Counted from the stretch's first letter, positions 50,991 through 60,689 are shown. The stretch is 64,000 nt of DNA from Paraburkholderia terricola (GCF_900142195.1 NZ_FRAB01000022.1:1-64000), one strand, 5' to 3'. The notes: generated by a model from the letters alone, not told the origin. Made by a program: numbers and translations.

Positions 50991-53405
50991 TTACGCTGCC
51001 CTTGTCTGCACTGTTGCTTTTGTCGTTCCCTGCGACGCACCGCCGTGCGCCGGCCGCGACCCTGTTTCGGGCGCCGCGGCATCGTCTGCCAGTTGAAGGA
51101 AGAGAATCGAAATCTGCGCGCCCTCGACCACATCGCCCGCTTTCATCCGGTTGCGAACGTCGATGCGCGCGCCATGTTCGTCGACGATCTTCTTGACCAT
51201 CGCAAGACCCAGACCCGTACCTTTGGCCTTGGTCGTGACGTAAGGCTCGAATGCACGGGTGAGGATACGCGTGGGGAAACCGGGTCCGTTATCCGACACC
51301 GTCAGACGCACCGCGACACGTACTTTGCCTTCCGCGTCGGGGTCTCCGTATTCTACTGTCCTCGTTTCGAGCAGCACATGCGGCTGTTCGACGTCGGCTA
51401 CCGCATCCTGCGCATTCTGCAGCAGGTTGTGAATCACCTGACGCAATTGCGTCGCATCGCCCCGGATCGCCGGCAACGCCGCGAGTTCGACCTGAATCGC
51501 GCTTTTGCCTTCCTCGATACCGTACAGCGTCAGCACCTCGCTGACCAGTTCGTTCAGTTGCAGATGCGCGAGCACGGCCGGGGGCGTGCGCGCATAGTCG
51601 CGGAAATTGTCGACCATCTGCTTCATTGCCGCGACCTGGTTGACGATCGTGGTCGCGCCGCGCTTCAACACGTCGGCGTCCGTCGGCGACAGCTTGTCGG
51701 CGAGCTTCATTTGCAGACGCTCCGCGGAAAGCTGGATCGGCGTGAGCGGATTCTTGATCTCGTGCGCGAGGCGGCGCGCGACTTCGCCCCACGCGATCGA
51801 ACGCTGCGCGGAGATCACGTCGGAAATGTCGTCGAACACGACCACGTAGCCGGACGTTTGCATGTCTTCCGCGTCGCGGTCGGTGGCGGAGACGAGGCGC
51901 GCGCCGCGCACGAGCAACGTGAGCGGCTCCGTCTCGCCCGGCACCTGTACCGAGAATTGCTGCTGCCAGTGGCCGCGGTCGTCGTGACCGTCGCCGCTCG
52001 CCGCTTCGCGATCGGCAAAGGCCTTGCGCACCATGCCGCCGAATTCGCTCAACACGCCGATCTGCTCGAGCGCGGAACCCATCACCGTTTGGAACGGCTG
52101 GCGGAAAATCCGCTCGGCGCCGCGGTTCGCGGTGGTGAGACGGAATTGCCGGTCGAACACGAACACGCCCGCGGTCAGGTTCGCGAGAATGCTTTCCAGA
52201 TACGCCTTCGAATGTTCGAGCGCGATGCGGTTGTTTTCGACCGCCGCGCGCGCCTCGGACAACTGCCGCGTCATCGCGTTGAACGATTGCGTGAGGAAGC
52301 CCAATTCGTCGCGCGACTTGATTTCGCGCTTCGGCGTGTAGTCGCCTTCGGTAATTTCCTTCGTGCCCTGCGCAAGCAGGAACAACGGCCGCGCGAGCTG
52401 ATTGCCGAGCGCGAGCGCCAGCATCATCGCGATGAAGGTGGCGAGAAACAGCGCGAGCGTGAGCGTGCCGATATACATCTTGCGCAAGCCGGTGCGCCCC
52501 AGCGCCTTCTCCTGATACTCGCGATACGCGCGCTGCACCGCGTCGGCGTTGCGTGCGAGCGATGGCGGCACCGGCTGCGTGAGTTGCAGGAAGCGTTCAG
52601 TGGGCTGCAGCAGCGCCGCGTTCGAATCGGGAATGCGCTGCACGATGCGCAGCCGCAACGCACCCTTGCTGCCATGCGCGCGCGGATCGCCGTCGACTTC
52701 GCCTTCGATCGCCGCATAACCGCGGCCGCGCGCCTGGTCGATCATCAGCGGCGTGGGCAGATCGTTCGGCACGAGCGTCGCGTAATTGCTGGAGGCTTGC
52801 GCGACCACATGCATATCCGGCGTCGCGCCCGACATGCTGCGCGTGGGTTCGACGATCGTCGCGTCCTGCACGCCGAACTGATCACGCAAGCGCAGGAGCG
52901 TGAGCGTGGTGCCGGCCGCGTCCGCGCTCGCCAGCTGTTCGGACATCAAGCGGCCCTTGGTTTGCAGATCGGACAGCGATGCGTCGAGCATGCCGCGGCC
53001 GAGATTCAGGCCCGAGGTCAGGGCGGTTTCAACGTTCACGTCGAACCACGACTCGATACTGCGCGACACGAACTGATACGAGACGACGTAGATGATGCCG
53101 CCCGGCACCACGCCGACCAGCGCCATGAAGAACGCGAGTTTCGCCAGCAGCCGCGTGCCGAACTTCCCCTTTCGCAGCCGCACGATGATGATGATGACGA
53201 GCGTCGCCACCACCAGCAGAAAGATCATCGCGACCACGAGGTTCGCGGCATAGAGCCACTGGTAATAGCGGTCGAAGAATTCGGTATTCGCGCTCGCCGC
53301 GGCCAGCAGCACGAGCAGCAGCACGGCGGTCACCGCGACCGTGGACACCAGCACGCGCACGACGACGCTGCTGACACTGGTGGCTCGGCGCACTCTATTT
53401 AGCAC
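50991..53405 (-). CDS. NtrY-type sensor histidine kinase
   Basis: An 804-residue membrane kinase. Hydrophobic segments lie near 12-34, 40-65 and 85-108, followed by a large periplasmic domain (about 110-310), a further helix ('LTLALFLATFIAMMLALALGNQLA'), HAMP ('ARPLFLLAQGTKEITEGDYTPK'), a PAS-like domain and a kinase core with His548 in 'RLAHEIKNPLTPIQLSAERL'. 'VSDNGPGFP' and 'GTGLGLAMVKKIVDEHG' are the ATP-binding boxes. In its family NtrY-like kinases sense nitrogen or redox state; the signal here is unknown. It overlaps the DUF4390 gene by 11 bases. Confidence 0.92.
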   Translation of the reverse strand: MLNRVRRATSVSSVVVRVLVSTVAVTAVLLLVLLAAASANTEFFDRYYQWLYAANLVVAMIFLLVVATLVIIIIVRLRKGKFGTRLLAKLAFFMALVGVVPGGIIYVVSYQFVSRSIESWFDVNVETALTSGLNLGRGMLDASLSDLQTKGRLMSEQLASADAAGTTLTLLRLRDQFGVQDATIVEPTRSMSGATPDMHVVAQASSNYATLVPNDLPTPLMIDQARGRGYAAIEGEVDGDPRAHGSKGALRLRIVQRIPDSNAALLQPTERFLQLTQPVPPSLARNADAVQRAYREYQEKALGRTGLRKMYIGTLTLALFLATFIAMMLALALGNQLARPLFLLAQGTKEITEGDYTPKREIKSRDELGFLTQSFNAMTRQLSEARAAVENNRIALEHSKAYLESILANLTAGVFVFDRQFRLTTANRGAERIFRQPFQTVMGSALEQIGVLSEFGGMVRKAFADREAASGDGHDDRGHWQQQFSVQVPGETEPLTLLVRGARLVSATDRDAEDMQTSGYVVVFDDISDVISAQRSIAWGEVARRLAHEIKNPLTPIQLSAERLQMKLADKLSPTDADVLKRGATTIVNQVAAMKQMVDNFRDYARTPPAVLAHLQLNELVSEVLTLYGIEEGKSAIQVELAALPAIRGDATQLRQVIHNLLQNAQDAVADVEQPHVLLETRTVEYGDPDAEGKVRVAVRLTVSDNGPGFPTRILTRAFEPYVTTKAKGTGLGLAMVKKIVDEHGARIDVRNRMKAGDVVEGAQISILFLQLADDAAAPETGSRPAHGGASQGTTKATVQTRAA

Positions 53406-53994
53406 GTTCGGTCACCGTGAAGGTAAAGCGCTTCCATTCGGACGCGAGGTTCCAGTCGCGGTTGTTCACCGCGTCGATCTGGAACGGCTTGGGCATCAGC
53501 GCGATGTCGAGTTGCATGCGCACCGACGCGGTGTAAGTCTCGCCGACGTTCACCTGATTGCGCTCGATCACATGCCACGACGGAATGTGCTTGATCACCG
53601 CGAGCGCGTCCTTGAGGGTGGTGAAGCCGAGCTGCAAACCGCCGGACGACACGCTCGACACGCGGTATTCGCGCGTCAGCGGCTGGAACGACAGGCGGAT
53701 GCTCTGCGACACGCTCACCGGTTGCTCGTCGAACCAGTACCAGCGCGGCCGGCTTAGTTCGAAGTCGGTCGTGAAGTAAAGCGGAATGCCTTTATTGACG
53801 GCGTCTTCGAGATTGCTGTTCAAGTCGAAGTCGAAACGCGCGTCGAGGCTCCAGCCGGAGTTGTCAGCTTGCAGCGACGCACGCTGCACCGCGATCGAGT
53901 CGGCGTGCGCCACGCCCGGTGCGGCCAGCCATACGGCCAGCGCGATCCAGAGCACGGCGGCGAGCCGAAGCGGAAGGAAGCGTTTGATGGTCAC
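53395..53994 (-). CDS. DUF4390 domain-containing exported protein
   Basis: A 199-residue protein with a signal peptide (about 1-31, ending 'APGVAHADS') followed by one beta-rich DUF4390 domain ('SLDARFDFDLNSNLEDAVNKGIPLYFTTDFEL'). Function is unknown. It is regularly found between rsmB and the NtrY-like kinase gene in betaproteobacteria. It overlaps both neighbours (ATGA with rsmB, 11 bases with the kinase gene), which implies tight coupling and perhaps a role in signal sensing. Confidence 0.85.
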   Translation of the reverse strand: MTIKRFLPLRLAAVLWIALAVWLAAPGVAHADSIAVQRASLQADNSGWSLDARFDFDLNSNLEDAVNKGIPLYFTTDFELSRPRWYWFDEQPVSVSQSIRLSFQPLTREYRVSSVSSGGLQLGFTTLKDALAVIKHIPSWHVIERNQVNVGETYTASVRMQLDIALMPKPFQIDAVNNRDWNLASEWKRFTFTVTERAK

Positions 53995-55430
53995 CGTTTC
54001 TGAAAGCGCGCGTAGAAGAATCCGTCGTGGTCTGAGTTCGCGCCGTCGCTCGCTTCAGCGAGTTGTCCGGCATCGGAACCGGCCGATGTATCGGCGGGCG
54101 CGCGAGCGACTGTAGGTAAAAGTTGCCCCGGCGCGTCCAATCGTACCGCATCCTGATACTTGTTTCCAAACCACTGCGCCTGCAATTCGCCTTCTTCTGG
54201 AAAGATCGAACACGTAACGTAGAGCAACTCGCCGCCTGGCTTCACGAGCGGCCAAAGCGCGCCGAGAATGCGGCGCTGTTCGGCGACCAGTGCGGGAATA
54301 TCGGATTCGCGGCGCAGCCAGCGGATATCCGGATGACGCCGCACGATGCCCGACGCCGAACACGGCACATCGGCCAGGATGCGATCGAACGGCTGGTCGA
54401 TGTCGTCGTGCCATTTTGCCGGCGCGCCCGCGTCGCCGATCCGCACTTCCGCCTCGAGCTTGAGCCGCTGCAGGTTTTCGCCGATGCGGCGCGCGCGCGA
54501 GACGTCGCTTTCGAGCGCCACGAGTTGAAGGTTGGCGAGTTCGAGCAGATGCCCGGTCTTGCCGCCGGGCGCGGCGCACGCGTCGAGCACGCGCATGCCG
54601 TCGCGCACGCCAAGCAGTTGAGCGGCGAGTTGCGCACCGGCGTCCTGCACTGAGACTACACCGTCCTCGAAGCCGGGAATGCGGTCAACCGGCATTGGCG
54701 CGGCCAGCTTGACGGCGTGGTCGCCGGCTTTGCTCGCCGGAATGTGATGGTCCGCGAGCACTTGCAGGTAGGCGTCCACCGTCGAGCGGCGGGCGTTCAC
54801 ACGCAGGGTGAGCGGGCCTTGAGTATTGCCGGCCGCGAGCACCGTTTGCCAGGCGTCGGGCCATGCGCGTTTCACTGCCTCGATCCACCACGCCGGATAG
54901 TTCCAGCGCGCGACTTCGTCGGCTTGCGCGGCGTTCAGCAGCGCCTCACGCTCGCGCAAGAAATTGCGCAGCACCGCGTTGACGAGGCCCTTGGCGAACG
55001 CGAATTCGCGACGCGCGCCGATCGCGCTCACCGCCTGGTCGACCACGGTGAACGGGGTGTAGGCGGCGCTCGCTTCGTCGTCGACGAGCAAGGCCAGCGC
55101 GCACGCGAGCACGTGCCCGACGTGCGGCGGCGGCGCTTTCTTCACCAGCTTCGCGATCAGCCATTCGGCGGTTGCGAGACGCCGCATGGTGCGGTACGCA
55201 ATGTCCTGCACCGCGCCGCGTGCGGCGGCGGCGCTACCCTCAGGCGCGTTCACGAATACGGATTGCAGCGCGGCGGGCAAAGCCGCGCCGAGACGCACGG
55301 CGCCGACGGCCTGGCCCGCGCTGTCGAGCGCGAAGGCGAGCGATTCGGGCGCGAGATGCAGCATCGACAAACGGGATTCGCGCGGACGCGCCGACGGCGA
55401 AGCAGAACGCGAAGAAGATTTTTGGGTCAT
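53991..55430 (-). CDS. rsmB: 16S rRNA m5C967 methyltransferase RsmB
   Basis: A 479-residue enzyme of the Sun/Fmu family. An NusB-like RNA-binding domain (about 45-185) is followed by a Rossmann methyltransferase domain with 'VLDACAAPGGKTGHLLEL' (SAM motif I). Catalytic cysteines lie in 'ADVPCSASGIVRRHPDIRWLRR' (about 357) and 'YVTCSIFPEEGE' (about 405). It methylates C967 of 16S rRNA. ATG 55430 is chosen; the frame extends to 55499. The ~20-residue N-terminal and ~35-residue pre-C-terminal parts are low-complexity. Confidence 0.92.
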   Translation of the reverse strand: MTQKSSSRSASPSARPRESRLSMLHLAPESLAFALDSAGQAVGAVRLGAALPAALQSVFVNAPEGSAAAARGAVQDIAYRTMRRLATAEWLIAKLVKKAPPPHVGHVLACALALLVDDEASAAYTPFTVVDQAVSAIGARREFAFAKGLVNAVLRNFLREREALLNAAQADEVARWNYPAWWIEAVKRAWPDAWQTVLAAGNTQGPLTLRVNARRSTVDAYLQVLADHHIPASKAGDHAVKLAAPMPVDRIPGFEDGVVSVQDAGAQLAAQLLGVRDGMRVLDACAAPGGKTGHLLELANLQLVALESDVSRARRIGENLQRLKLEAEVRIGDAGAPAKWHDDIDQPFDRILADVPCSASGIVRRHPDIRWLRRESDIPALVAEQRRILGALWPLVKPGGELLYVTCSIFPEEGELQAQWFGNKYQDAVRLDAPGQLLPTVARAPADTSAGSDAGQLAEASDGANSDHDGFFYARFQKR

Positions 55431-55671
55431 GAAAAAGGCAAGGGCGGGTAGCGCGGTGCGCGCGACGCAAACAGCGGACATTGTAGCGTGGCGCGGCAAC
55501 GGGGCTTGTGCGACGGGGGCTTGGCGGAGCCGAGGGGTGCGTGAAGGAGACGGTCGAGCCCGTACTTAGCGCATACGCCGCGTAGATCGTGCGGGTTTCG
55601 CGATGCCAGGCTCTGCGCGACTTCGCGCGCACGCGGGACGCCGTTGCCGCTCGCGCGATTTTTACTGCCCG
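55431..55671. other. Spacer between rsmB and the htpX terminator
   Basis: About 240 bases of GC-rich sequence upstream of rsmB. I see no gene and no clear promoter. Confidence 0.3.
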
Positions 55672-55700
55672 AAAAAAAGGCGAGCCCGCGGGCTCGCCCT
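55672..55700 (-). terminator. Intrinsic terminator of htpX
   Basis: GGGCGAGCCCGCGGGCTCGCC is a near-perfect palindrome on the minus strand, followed by TTTTTTTC. It lies ~40 bases downstream of the htpX stop. Confidence 0.85.
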
Positions 55701-55740
55701 TCATCGCACCACGTTGACTGCACGCAGCGCTCGTCGCTCG

Positions 55741-56598
55741 TTATTCGAAGCGCCCCGTGCGTGCCATTTCCATCAGACGCGCGATGCGTTCCTCGGTGGC
55801 CGGGTGCGTGGAGAACAGATTCGCGATGCTGCCCCCCGATAGCGGATTCATGATCATCATCTGCGCGGTAGCGGGATGCTGCTCGGCCGTGGGAAACGGA
55901 ATGCCGCTCGCGTAGCGGTGGATCTTGTCGAGCGCCGAGGCAAGCGCCTGCGGGTCGCCGGAAATCTGCGCGCCGCCACGGTCCGCTTCGAATTCCCGCG
56001 CGCGCGAAATCGCCATCTGGATCAGCGCACCCGCGATCGGCGCCAGCAGCGCGACGGCGATGCCCGCGATCGGGTTCGTGGGACGGCCGTTTTCGTCGCG
56101 GCCACCGAAGAACATCGCGAAGTTCGCCAGCGCGGAAATCGCGCCGGCCATGGTCGCCGAAATGGTCGAGATGAGAATGTCGCGGTGCTTCACGTGCGCC
56201 AGTTCGTGCGCCATCACACCGCGCATTTCGCGCTCCGACAATACGCGCAAAATACCCGTGGTCGCGGCAACCGCGGCGTGCTCCGGATTGCGGCCCGTGG
56301 CGAATGCATTCGGCGCGTCTTCGTTGATCAGATAGACGCGCGGCATCGGCAGATTCGCGCGCGTGGAGAGTTCGCGCACCATGCGATAGAACTGCGGCGC
56401 GCTGGTTTCGTCGACTTCCTGCGCGTTGTACATGCGCAGGACCATTTTGTCCGAGAACCAGTACGAAAAGAAATTCATGCCGAGGGCGATCACGAGCGCG
56501 ATCATCATGCCGCGCGACCCGCCGATCATCCCGCCGATCACGATGAAAAGGGCCGTGATCGCGGCCATCAACATCGCGGTTTTGACCCAATTGAACAT
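55741..56598 (-). CDS. htpX: Membrane zinc protease HtpX
   Basis: A 285-residue inner-membrane M48 metalloprotease for quality control of membrane proteins. Hydrophobic segments are near 5-28 and 32-50, and again at about 148-172 and 184-206. The zinc site is 'MAHELAHVKHRD' (about 129-140) with a further Glu in 'AREFEADRGGAQIS'. ATG 56598 has AAGGAG eight bases upstream. It is probably stress-induced, as in E. coli, but I see no convincing sigma-32 promoter. It is a single-gene unit. Confidence 0.95.
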   Translation of the reverse strand: MFNWVKTAMLMAAITALFIVIGGMIGGSRGMMIALVIALGMNFFSYWFSDKMVLRMYNAQEVDETSAPQFYRMVRELSTRANLPMPRVYLINEDAPNAFATGRNPEHAAVAATTGILRVLSEREMRGVMAHELAHVKHRDILISTISATMAGAISALANFAMFFGGRDENGRPTNPIAGIAVALLAPIAGALIQMAISRAREFEADRGGAQISGDPQALASALDKIHRYASGIPFPTAEQHPATAQMMIMNPLSGGSIANLFSTHPATEERIARLMEMARTGRFE

Positions 56599-56699
56599 GT
56601 CTGCAACTCCTTGCCTAACGCGGTTCATCTCTGCGCCGCATGATCGCGGCGCCTGATTGTAAGCGAAATGTTAGATATGGGCGCGTGAGGAAAATTCAA

Positions 56700-57341
56700 T
56701 CATCTTGATGCGGTGGCGAGTTTGATGCCCAAGCCGACGAATGCACCGCCGACGCCGCGATCCAGCCACTTCTTCACCGACGGCTTGCCGGAAAAACGTT
56801 GCGTCACACTACCCGCGATCCATGCGACGAAGCTGTTCCACATCATGCTCATGACGACGAACACGCCGCCGAGCGTGAGAAACGCCAGCGTCTTATGATC
56901 GCCGCCGGTGGTCACGAATTGCGGGAAGAACGACACGAAAAACAGCACGACCTTAGGATTCAGCACATTGGTCCAGAAGCCTTGCAGGAAAAGCTGGCGC
57001 AGCGACTTGGGGGCACCGGCCCCGCGCGCTTCACCACCCGCTTGATCCGTGGCCGGTTTGGCGAAAATCAGGCGCACGCCGAGATAGATCAGATAGATGG
57101 CGCCGACGAACTTGATGATCGTGAACGCTGTAGCCGACGCCGCCAGCAGCGCGGTCAAGCCGAACGCGCAGGCGAGCGAATGAACGCAGGAGCCGGCCGA
57201 GATGCCGAGCACCGACATCAGACCCGCGCCGCGGCCCTGAGCAACGCTGCGCCCGACTATGTAAGCCGTATCGGGACCGGGCGTCACGTTTAGCAAAAAG
57301 ACCGCGACGACGAAGAACTCAAAATGGGTGATGCCGAACAT
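56700..57341 (-). CDS. LysE/RhtB family amino-acid exporter
   Basis: A 213-residue membrane protein with six predicted helices. The N-terminus 'FFVVAVFLLNVTPGPDTAYIVGRSVAQGRGAGLMSVLGISAG' is the LysE-family fingerprint, and 'FWTNVLNPKVVLFFVSFFPQFV' is the conserved central block. Such proteins export threonine, homoserine, lysine or related amino acids. The substrate is not identifiable. It lies between fmt and htpX on the same strand. Confidence 0.88.
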   Translation of the reverse strand: MFGITHFEFFVVAVFLLNVTPGPDTAYIVGRSVAQGRGAGLMSVLGISAGSCVHSLACAFGLTALLAASATAFTIIKFVGAIYLIYLGVRLIFAKPATDQAGGEARGAGAPKSLRQLFLQGFWTNVLNPKVVLFFVSFFPQFVTTGGDHKTLAFLTLGGVFVVMSMMWNSFVAWIAGSVTQRFSGKPSVKKWLDRGVGGAFVGLGIKLATASR

Positions 57342-57453
57342 GGAAATCCTCGAAACCTGGACCGTTGCTTAAGTGATTCTAACGCGCAGCGGCTCGCGGC
57401 GGCGGCCGCGAGCCTCGGCCGAACGGACGATGTTCAAGACCCGCGCGAGTCTG

Positions 57454-58443
57454 TTATTTTGCTTCGGGAAGTTGGAAACGCTGCCCAGCGGCCAGCGTCG
57501 CGCCCGCCAGGAATTCACGCACCGGCAGACGCTTGCCGCCGGGTTTCTGAAGTTGCGTGAGACGCAGCGCGCCTTCGCCACAGGCCACCACCACGCCTTC
57601 GGCGGATACCGCCATGATCGTGCCGGCTGCGGCGCTGTTGCCAGGCGCGTCCACCGGGGCAGCCGACCAGACCTTGATCGACGTGCCGTCTTCCAGCGTG
57701 CCCACGCCGCCGGGAAACGGATCGAACGCACGCACCTGGCGCGCGAGCGCTGCGGCCGGACGGCGCCAGTCCAGCGCTGCTTCGTGCTTGGCGATCTTTT
57801 CCGCGTACGTCACACCGTCCGCCGGTTGCGGCGTTGCCGCCAGCTTGCCGTTGCGCTCCAGTTCGATCAGCGCCTCGACGATCAGCTTCGCGCCGTCTTG
57901 CGCGAGACGGTCGTGCAGCGTGGCGGTGGTGTCGTCGTCGGAGATCGGCGTGCGCGTTTCCGAGATCATTGCGCCGGTGTCGAGGCCCGCGTCCATCTGC
58001 ATCAGCGTGATGCCGGTTTCCGCGTCACCTGCTTCGATCGCGCGGTGGATCGGCGCCGCGCCGCGCCAGCGCGGCAGCAACGATGCGTGAATGTTGATGC
58101 AGCCAAACGGCGGAATCTCCAGCACTTCCTGCGGCAGGATGAGACCGTAGGCGGCCACCACCATGACGTCGTGCGGCGTGGCGCGTAGCTGATCGATCGC
58201 GGCTGCGGCTTCGGCCGGATATTTGCCTGCGCGGCGCAGCGAGGGCGGTTGAGCGACAGCGATCCCGTGCTCCTGCGCGTAGCGCTTGACCGGGCTCGCC
58301 TGCATTTTCATTCCGCGTCCGGCAGGCTGGTCGGCTCGGGTCAATACGAGCGGCACGGGAAAACCGCCGCTGTGAATCGCGGCCAGCGCGGCCGCCGCAA
58401 ACTCCGGCGTACCGGCAAAAATGACGCGCAACGAATGACTCAT
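57454..58443 (-). CDS. fmt: Methionyl-tRNA formyltransferase
   Basis: A 329-residue enzyme that formylates initiator Met-tRNA. 'RVIFAGTPEFAAAALAAI' opens the Rossmann domain. 'CINIHASLLPRWRGAAPIHRAI' (about 115-136) holds the catalytic Asn/His and the family signature, and 'DAGLDTGAM' the catalytic Asp. The C-terminal OB-like domain spans about 210-320. It follows def by ~30 bases, the widespread def-fmt pair, though in reading order def comes first. Confidence 0.96.
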   Translation of the reverse strand: MSHSLRVIFAGTPEFAAAALAAIHSGGFPVPLVLTRADQPAGRGMKMQASPVKRYAQEHGIAVAQPPSLRRAGKYPAEAAAAIDQLRATPHDVMVVAAYGLILPQEVLEIPPFGCINIHASLLPRWRGAAPIHRAIEAGDAETGITLMQMDAGLDTGAMISETRTPISDDDTTATLHDRLAQDGAKLIVEALIELERNGKLAATPQPADGVTYAEKIAKHEAALDWRRPAAALARQVRAFDPFPGGVGTLEDGTSIKVWSAAPVDAPGNSAAAGTIMAVSAEGVVVACGEGALRLTQLQKPGGKRLPVREFLAGATLAAGQRFQLPEAK

Positions 58444-58474
58444 GAACGGGAGCAGTAGGCGAGGTGGACGCGCA

Positions 58475-58978
58475 TTACATTGCGTGGGCGAGTTTCTTCA
58501 TCTTGCTCTTGATGCGCGTTTGCTTCAGCGGCGACAGATATTCGACGAACACGCGGCCCATCAAGTGATCCATCTCGTGCTGAATGCACACCGCGAGCAG
58601 CCCTTCGCAATCCATCTCGAAGATCTCGCCCTTCTCGTTCAACGCGTGCACACGCACTTTCTCGGCGCGCTCGACGTTGTCATAGATCCCCGGCACCGAC
58701 AGGCAGCCCTCTTCGGACAGCTTCTTTTCGTCACTCGACCAGATGATTTCCGGGTTGATGAAAGCGAGCAGCTGGTCATGCGTCTCCGACACGTCGATCA
58801 CGATCACGCGCTCGTGCACGTCCACCTGGGTCGCGGCGAGGCCCACGCCGGGTGCGGCGTACATCGTTTCAGCCATGTCCGCGACGAGGCGGCGGATGCG
58901 GTCGTTGACCGCCTCGACCGGTTTCGCAATCTTGTGCAGCCGTTTGTCCGGGTAATTGATGATGTTCAGTAAAGCCAT
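58475..58978 (-). CDS. def: Peptide deformylase
   Basis: A 167-residue Fe/Zn enzyme that removes the formyl group from nascent proteins. Motif 1 is 'GVGLAATQ' (44-51), motif 2 'EEGCLSVP' (about 88-95, metal Cys) and motif 3 'QHEMDHL' (about 131-137, metal His pair and catalytic Glu). ATG 58978 begins the standard 'MALLNIINYPDKRL'. It is cotranscribed with fmt and diverges from dprA. Confidence 0.96.
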   Translation of the reverse strand: MALLNIINYPDKRLHKIAKPVEAVNDRIRRLVADMAETMYAAPGVGLAATQVDVHERVIVIDVSETHDQLLAFINPEIIWSSDEKKLSEEGCLSVPGIYDNVERAEKVRVHALNEKGEIFEMDCEGLLAVCIQHEMDHLMGRVFVEYLSPLKQTRIKSKMKKLAHAM

Positions 58979-59220
58979 GATCTTGAATGTGATTTTGGGC
59001 GCCGCTGACCGGTGGAAGGCTCGCGTTAGCCGTTCGGCCAGGGTGTGGGCGCATCGCATTGCGCACAGGATAGATGGTGTCGAACCGGTTCGATTCAACG
59101 CGCCTCGTGCGCCAACGACGAGCCCGCGCGGGTGGGCGCGGCGCTGCAGTTATTTCGGATGATGAAAATTTTAGCATGGCGCCCGCCTGCCCGCTGGCCC
59201 TGCAAGAGGATTCACTCGCA

Positions 59221-60621
59221 ATGCACACCTTGCCCGCAACCGATATCGAACTCGCCGCGTGGCTGCGGCTCTCGCTCGCACCAGGGCTCAAACCGGCCGC
59301 GCTGCGCTTACTGCTCGGCGCTTTCGGGCTGCCGGAAGCAATCTTCCATCAATCGCACGCGACGCTTGCCGCGATCGCCGGCGAAACCGCCGCGCGCGCC
59401 GCGCTGGCTCCCGCGGGCCCTGATCTCGACGCCCAGCTCGACGCGGTTCTCGCGTGGCGCGCGCTGCCCGGCAACCAGGTCGTCACGCTCGACGACCCGG
59501 CGTACCCGCCCGCGCTCCTAACCATGCCTGATCCGCCTCCACTGCTATATATAAAGGGCCGGCTGGATCTGCTGCACACGCGCGCGGTCGCTCTGGTGGG
59601 CAGCCGCAGCGCCACGCCGCAAGGCGTCGAGGACGCGGAGCGTTTCGCGCGGGAGCTGTCGGCCGCCGGCGTGACGATCGTGTCGGGGCTGGCGCTCGGC
59701 ATCGACGGCGCGGCGCATCGCGGCGGGCTGGAAGGTATCGGCGGCACGGTCGCGGTGATCGGCACCGGCGCGGACCTGGTGTACCCGGCGGCGCATCATG
59801 CGCTCGCGCGGCAGATCGCGGTGCAGGGCGCGATCCTGTCCGAATGGCCGCTTGGCACGCCGGCGCGCGCCGCCAACTTCCCGCAGCGCAATCGCCTGAT
59901 CGCTGGGCTCGTGAGCGGTGTCGTGATCGTCGAGGCCGCGATGCGCTCCGGATCGCTGATCACGGCGCGGCTCGCCAACGAAATGGGCCGCGATATCTTC
60001 GCGCTGCCCGGCTCGATCCACGCGCCGCTTTCGCGTGGCTGTCATCGGATCATCAAGCAAGGCGCGAAGCTGGTTGAGACACCCGACGAGGTACTCGAGG
60101 AACTCGGCTTCGCCAGGCTGGCGGGAGATAAGGCTGCCGGCACGCGAACGGTTCGGTGGGACGGAGCCGATTCGCGGCATCCGCGGAAGGTGAGTGCCAC
60201 GACAGCCGTGGTGCCGGACGCCGCAGCGGCGCGGACGAATTCCACAGACGCGAAGGAGTCGGCGGCCGAGCCAGCCGGGGCGCAAGCGGCAAAAGTGGCG
60301 GCGTCCGCACAGACGCCACCAGGCGCTACTTCGTCCGACTTTGCAGGGCCGCAAACAAGCGCGCCGCCTCGGGCGAACGCCGCCTCGACACAAGCATGCA
60401 GTCCGCCCTCGCCCACGTTCAGCAAGGAAGCCGAGCGACTGCTCGCGGCGCTCGGCCACGCGCCCGCCACGCTTGAAATTCTTGCCACCCGCACCGAGAT
60501 GGAGGACGCGGCTTTACAAACCACCTTGCTGCAACTCGAACTTGCCGGCCAGGTGACCGCGCTACCCGGCGGCCGCTTCATGCGGGCGAGCCCAGGCCGC
60601 CCCCGCGGTGCACAAGGTTGA
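59221..60621 (+). CDS. dprA: DNA-processing protein DprA
   Basis: A 466-residue DNA-transformation protein that loads RecA on incoming single-stranded DNA. The Rossmann core has 'AVALVGSRSATPQGVEDAERFARELSAAGVTIVSGLALGIDGAAHRG' and 'AVIGTGADLVYPAAH', plus 'EWPLGTPARAANFPQRNRLIAGL'. An ~85-residue Ala/Thr/Pro-rich linker (about 325-405) separates it from a C-terminal winged-helix domain. ATG 59221 has AGAGGA upstream. The frame is open to 59074. Confidence 0.93.
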   Translation: MHTLPATDIELAAWLRLSLAPGLKPAALRLLLGAFGLPEAIFHQSHATLAAIAGETAARAALAPAGPDLDAQLDAVLAWRALPGNQVVTLDDPAYPPALLTMPDPPPLLYIKGRLDLLHTRAVALVGSRSATPQGVEDAERFARELSAAGVTIVSGLALGIDGAAHRGGLEGIGGTVAVIGTGADLVYPAAHHALARQIAVQGAILSEWPLGTPARAANFPQRNRLIAGLVSGVVIVEAAMRSGSLITARLANEMGRDIFALPGSIHAPLSRGCHRIIKQGAKLVETPDEVLEELGFARLAGDKAAGTRTVRWDGADSRHPRKVSATTAVVPDAAAARTNSTDAKESAAEPAGAQAAKVAASAQTPPGATSSDFAGPQTSAPPRANAASTQACSPPSPTFSKEAERLLAALGHAPATLEILATRTEMEDAALQTTLLQLELAGQVTALPGGRFMRASPGRPRGAQG

Positions 60622-60689
60622 CCACGATCCGGAATCGGCCATGCTACATTCGCGCCAAAGCACCTGACAAAAGTACGTAAGGAACCACC

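Noticed and set aside
50217..53402. 1061-codon open frame on the plus strand opposite the NtrY-like kinase
   Set aside because: It covers the tRNA-Phe flank, the regulator and the whole kinase gene in antisense. Sequence is Arg/His-rich without domains, so it is a high-GC artefact.
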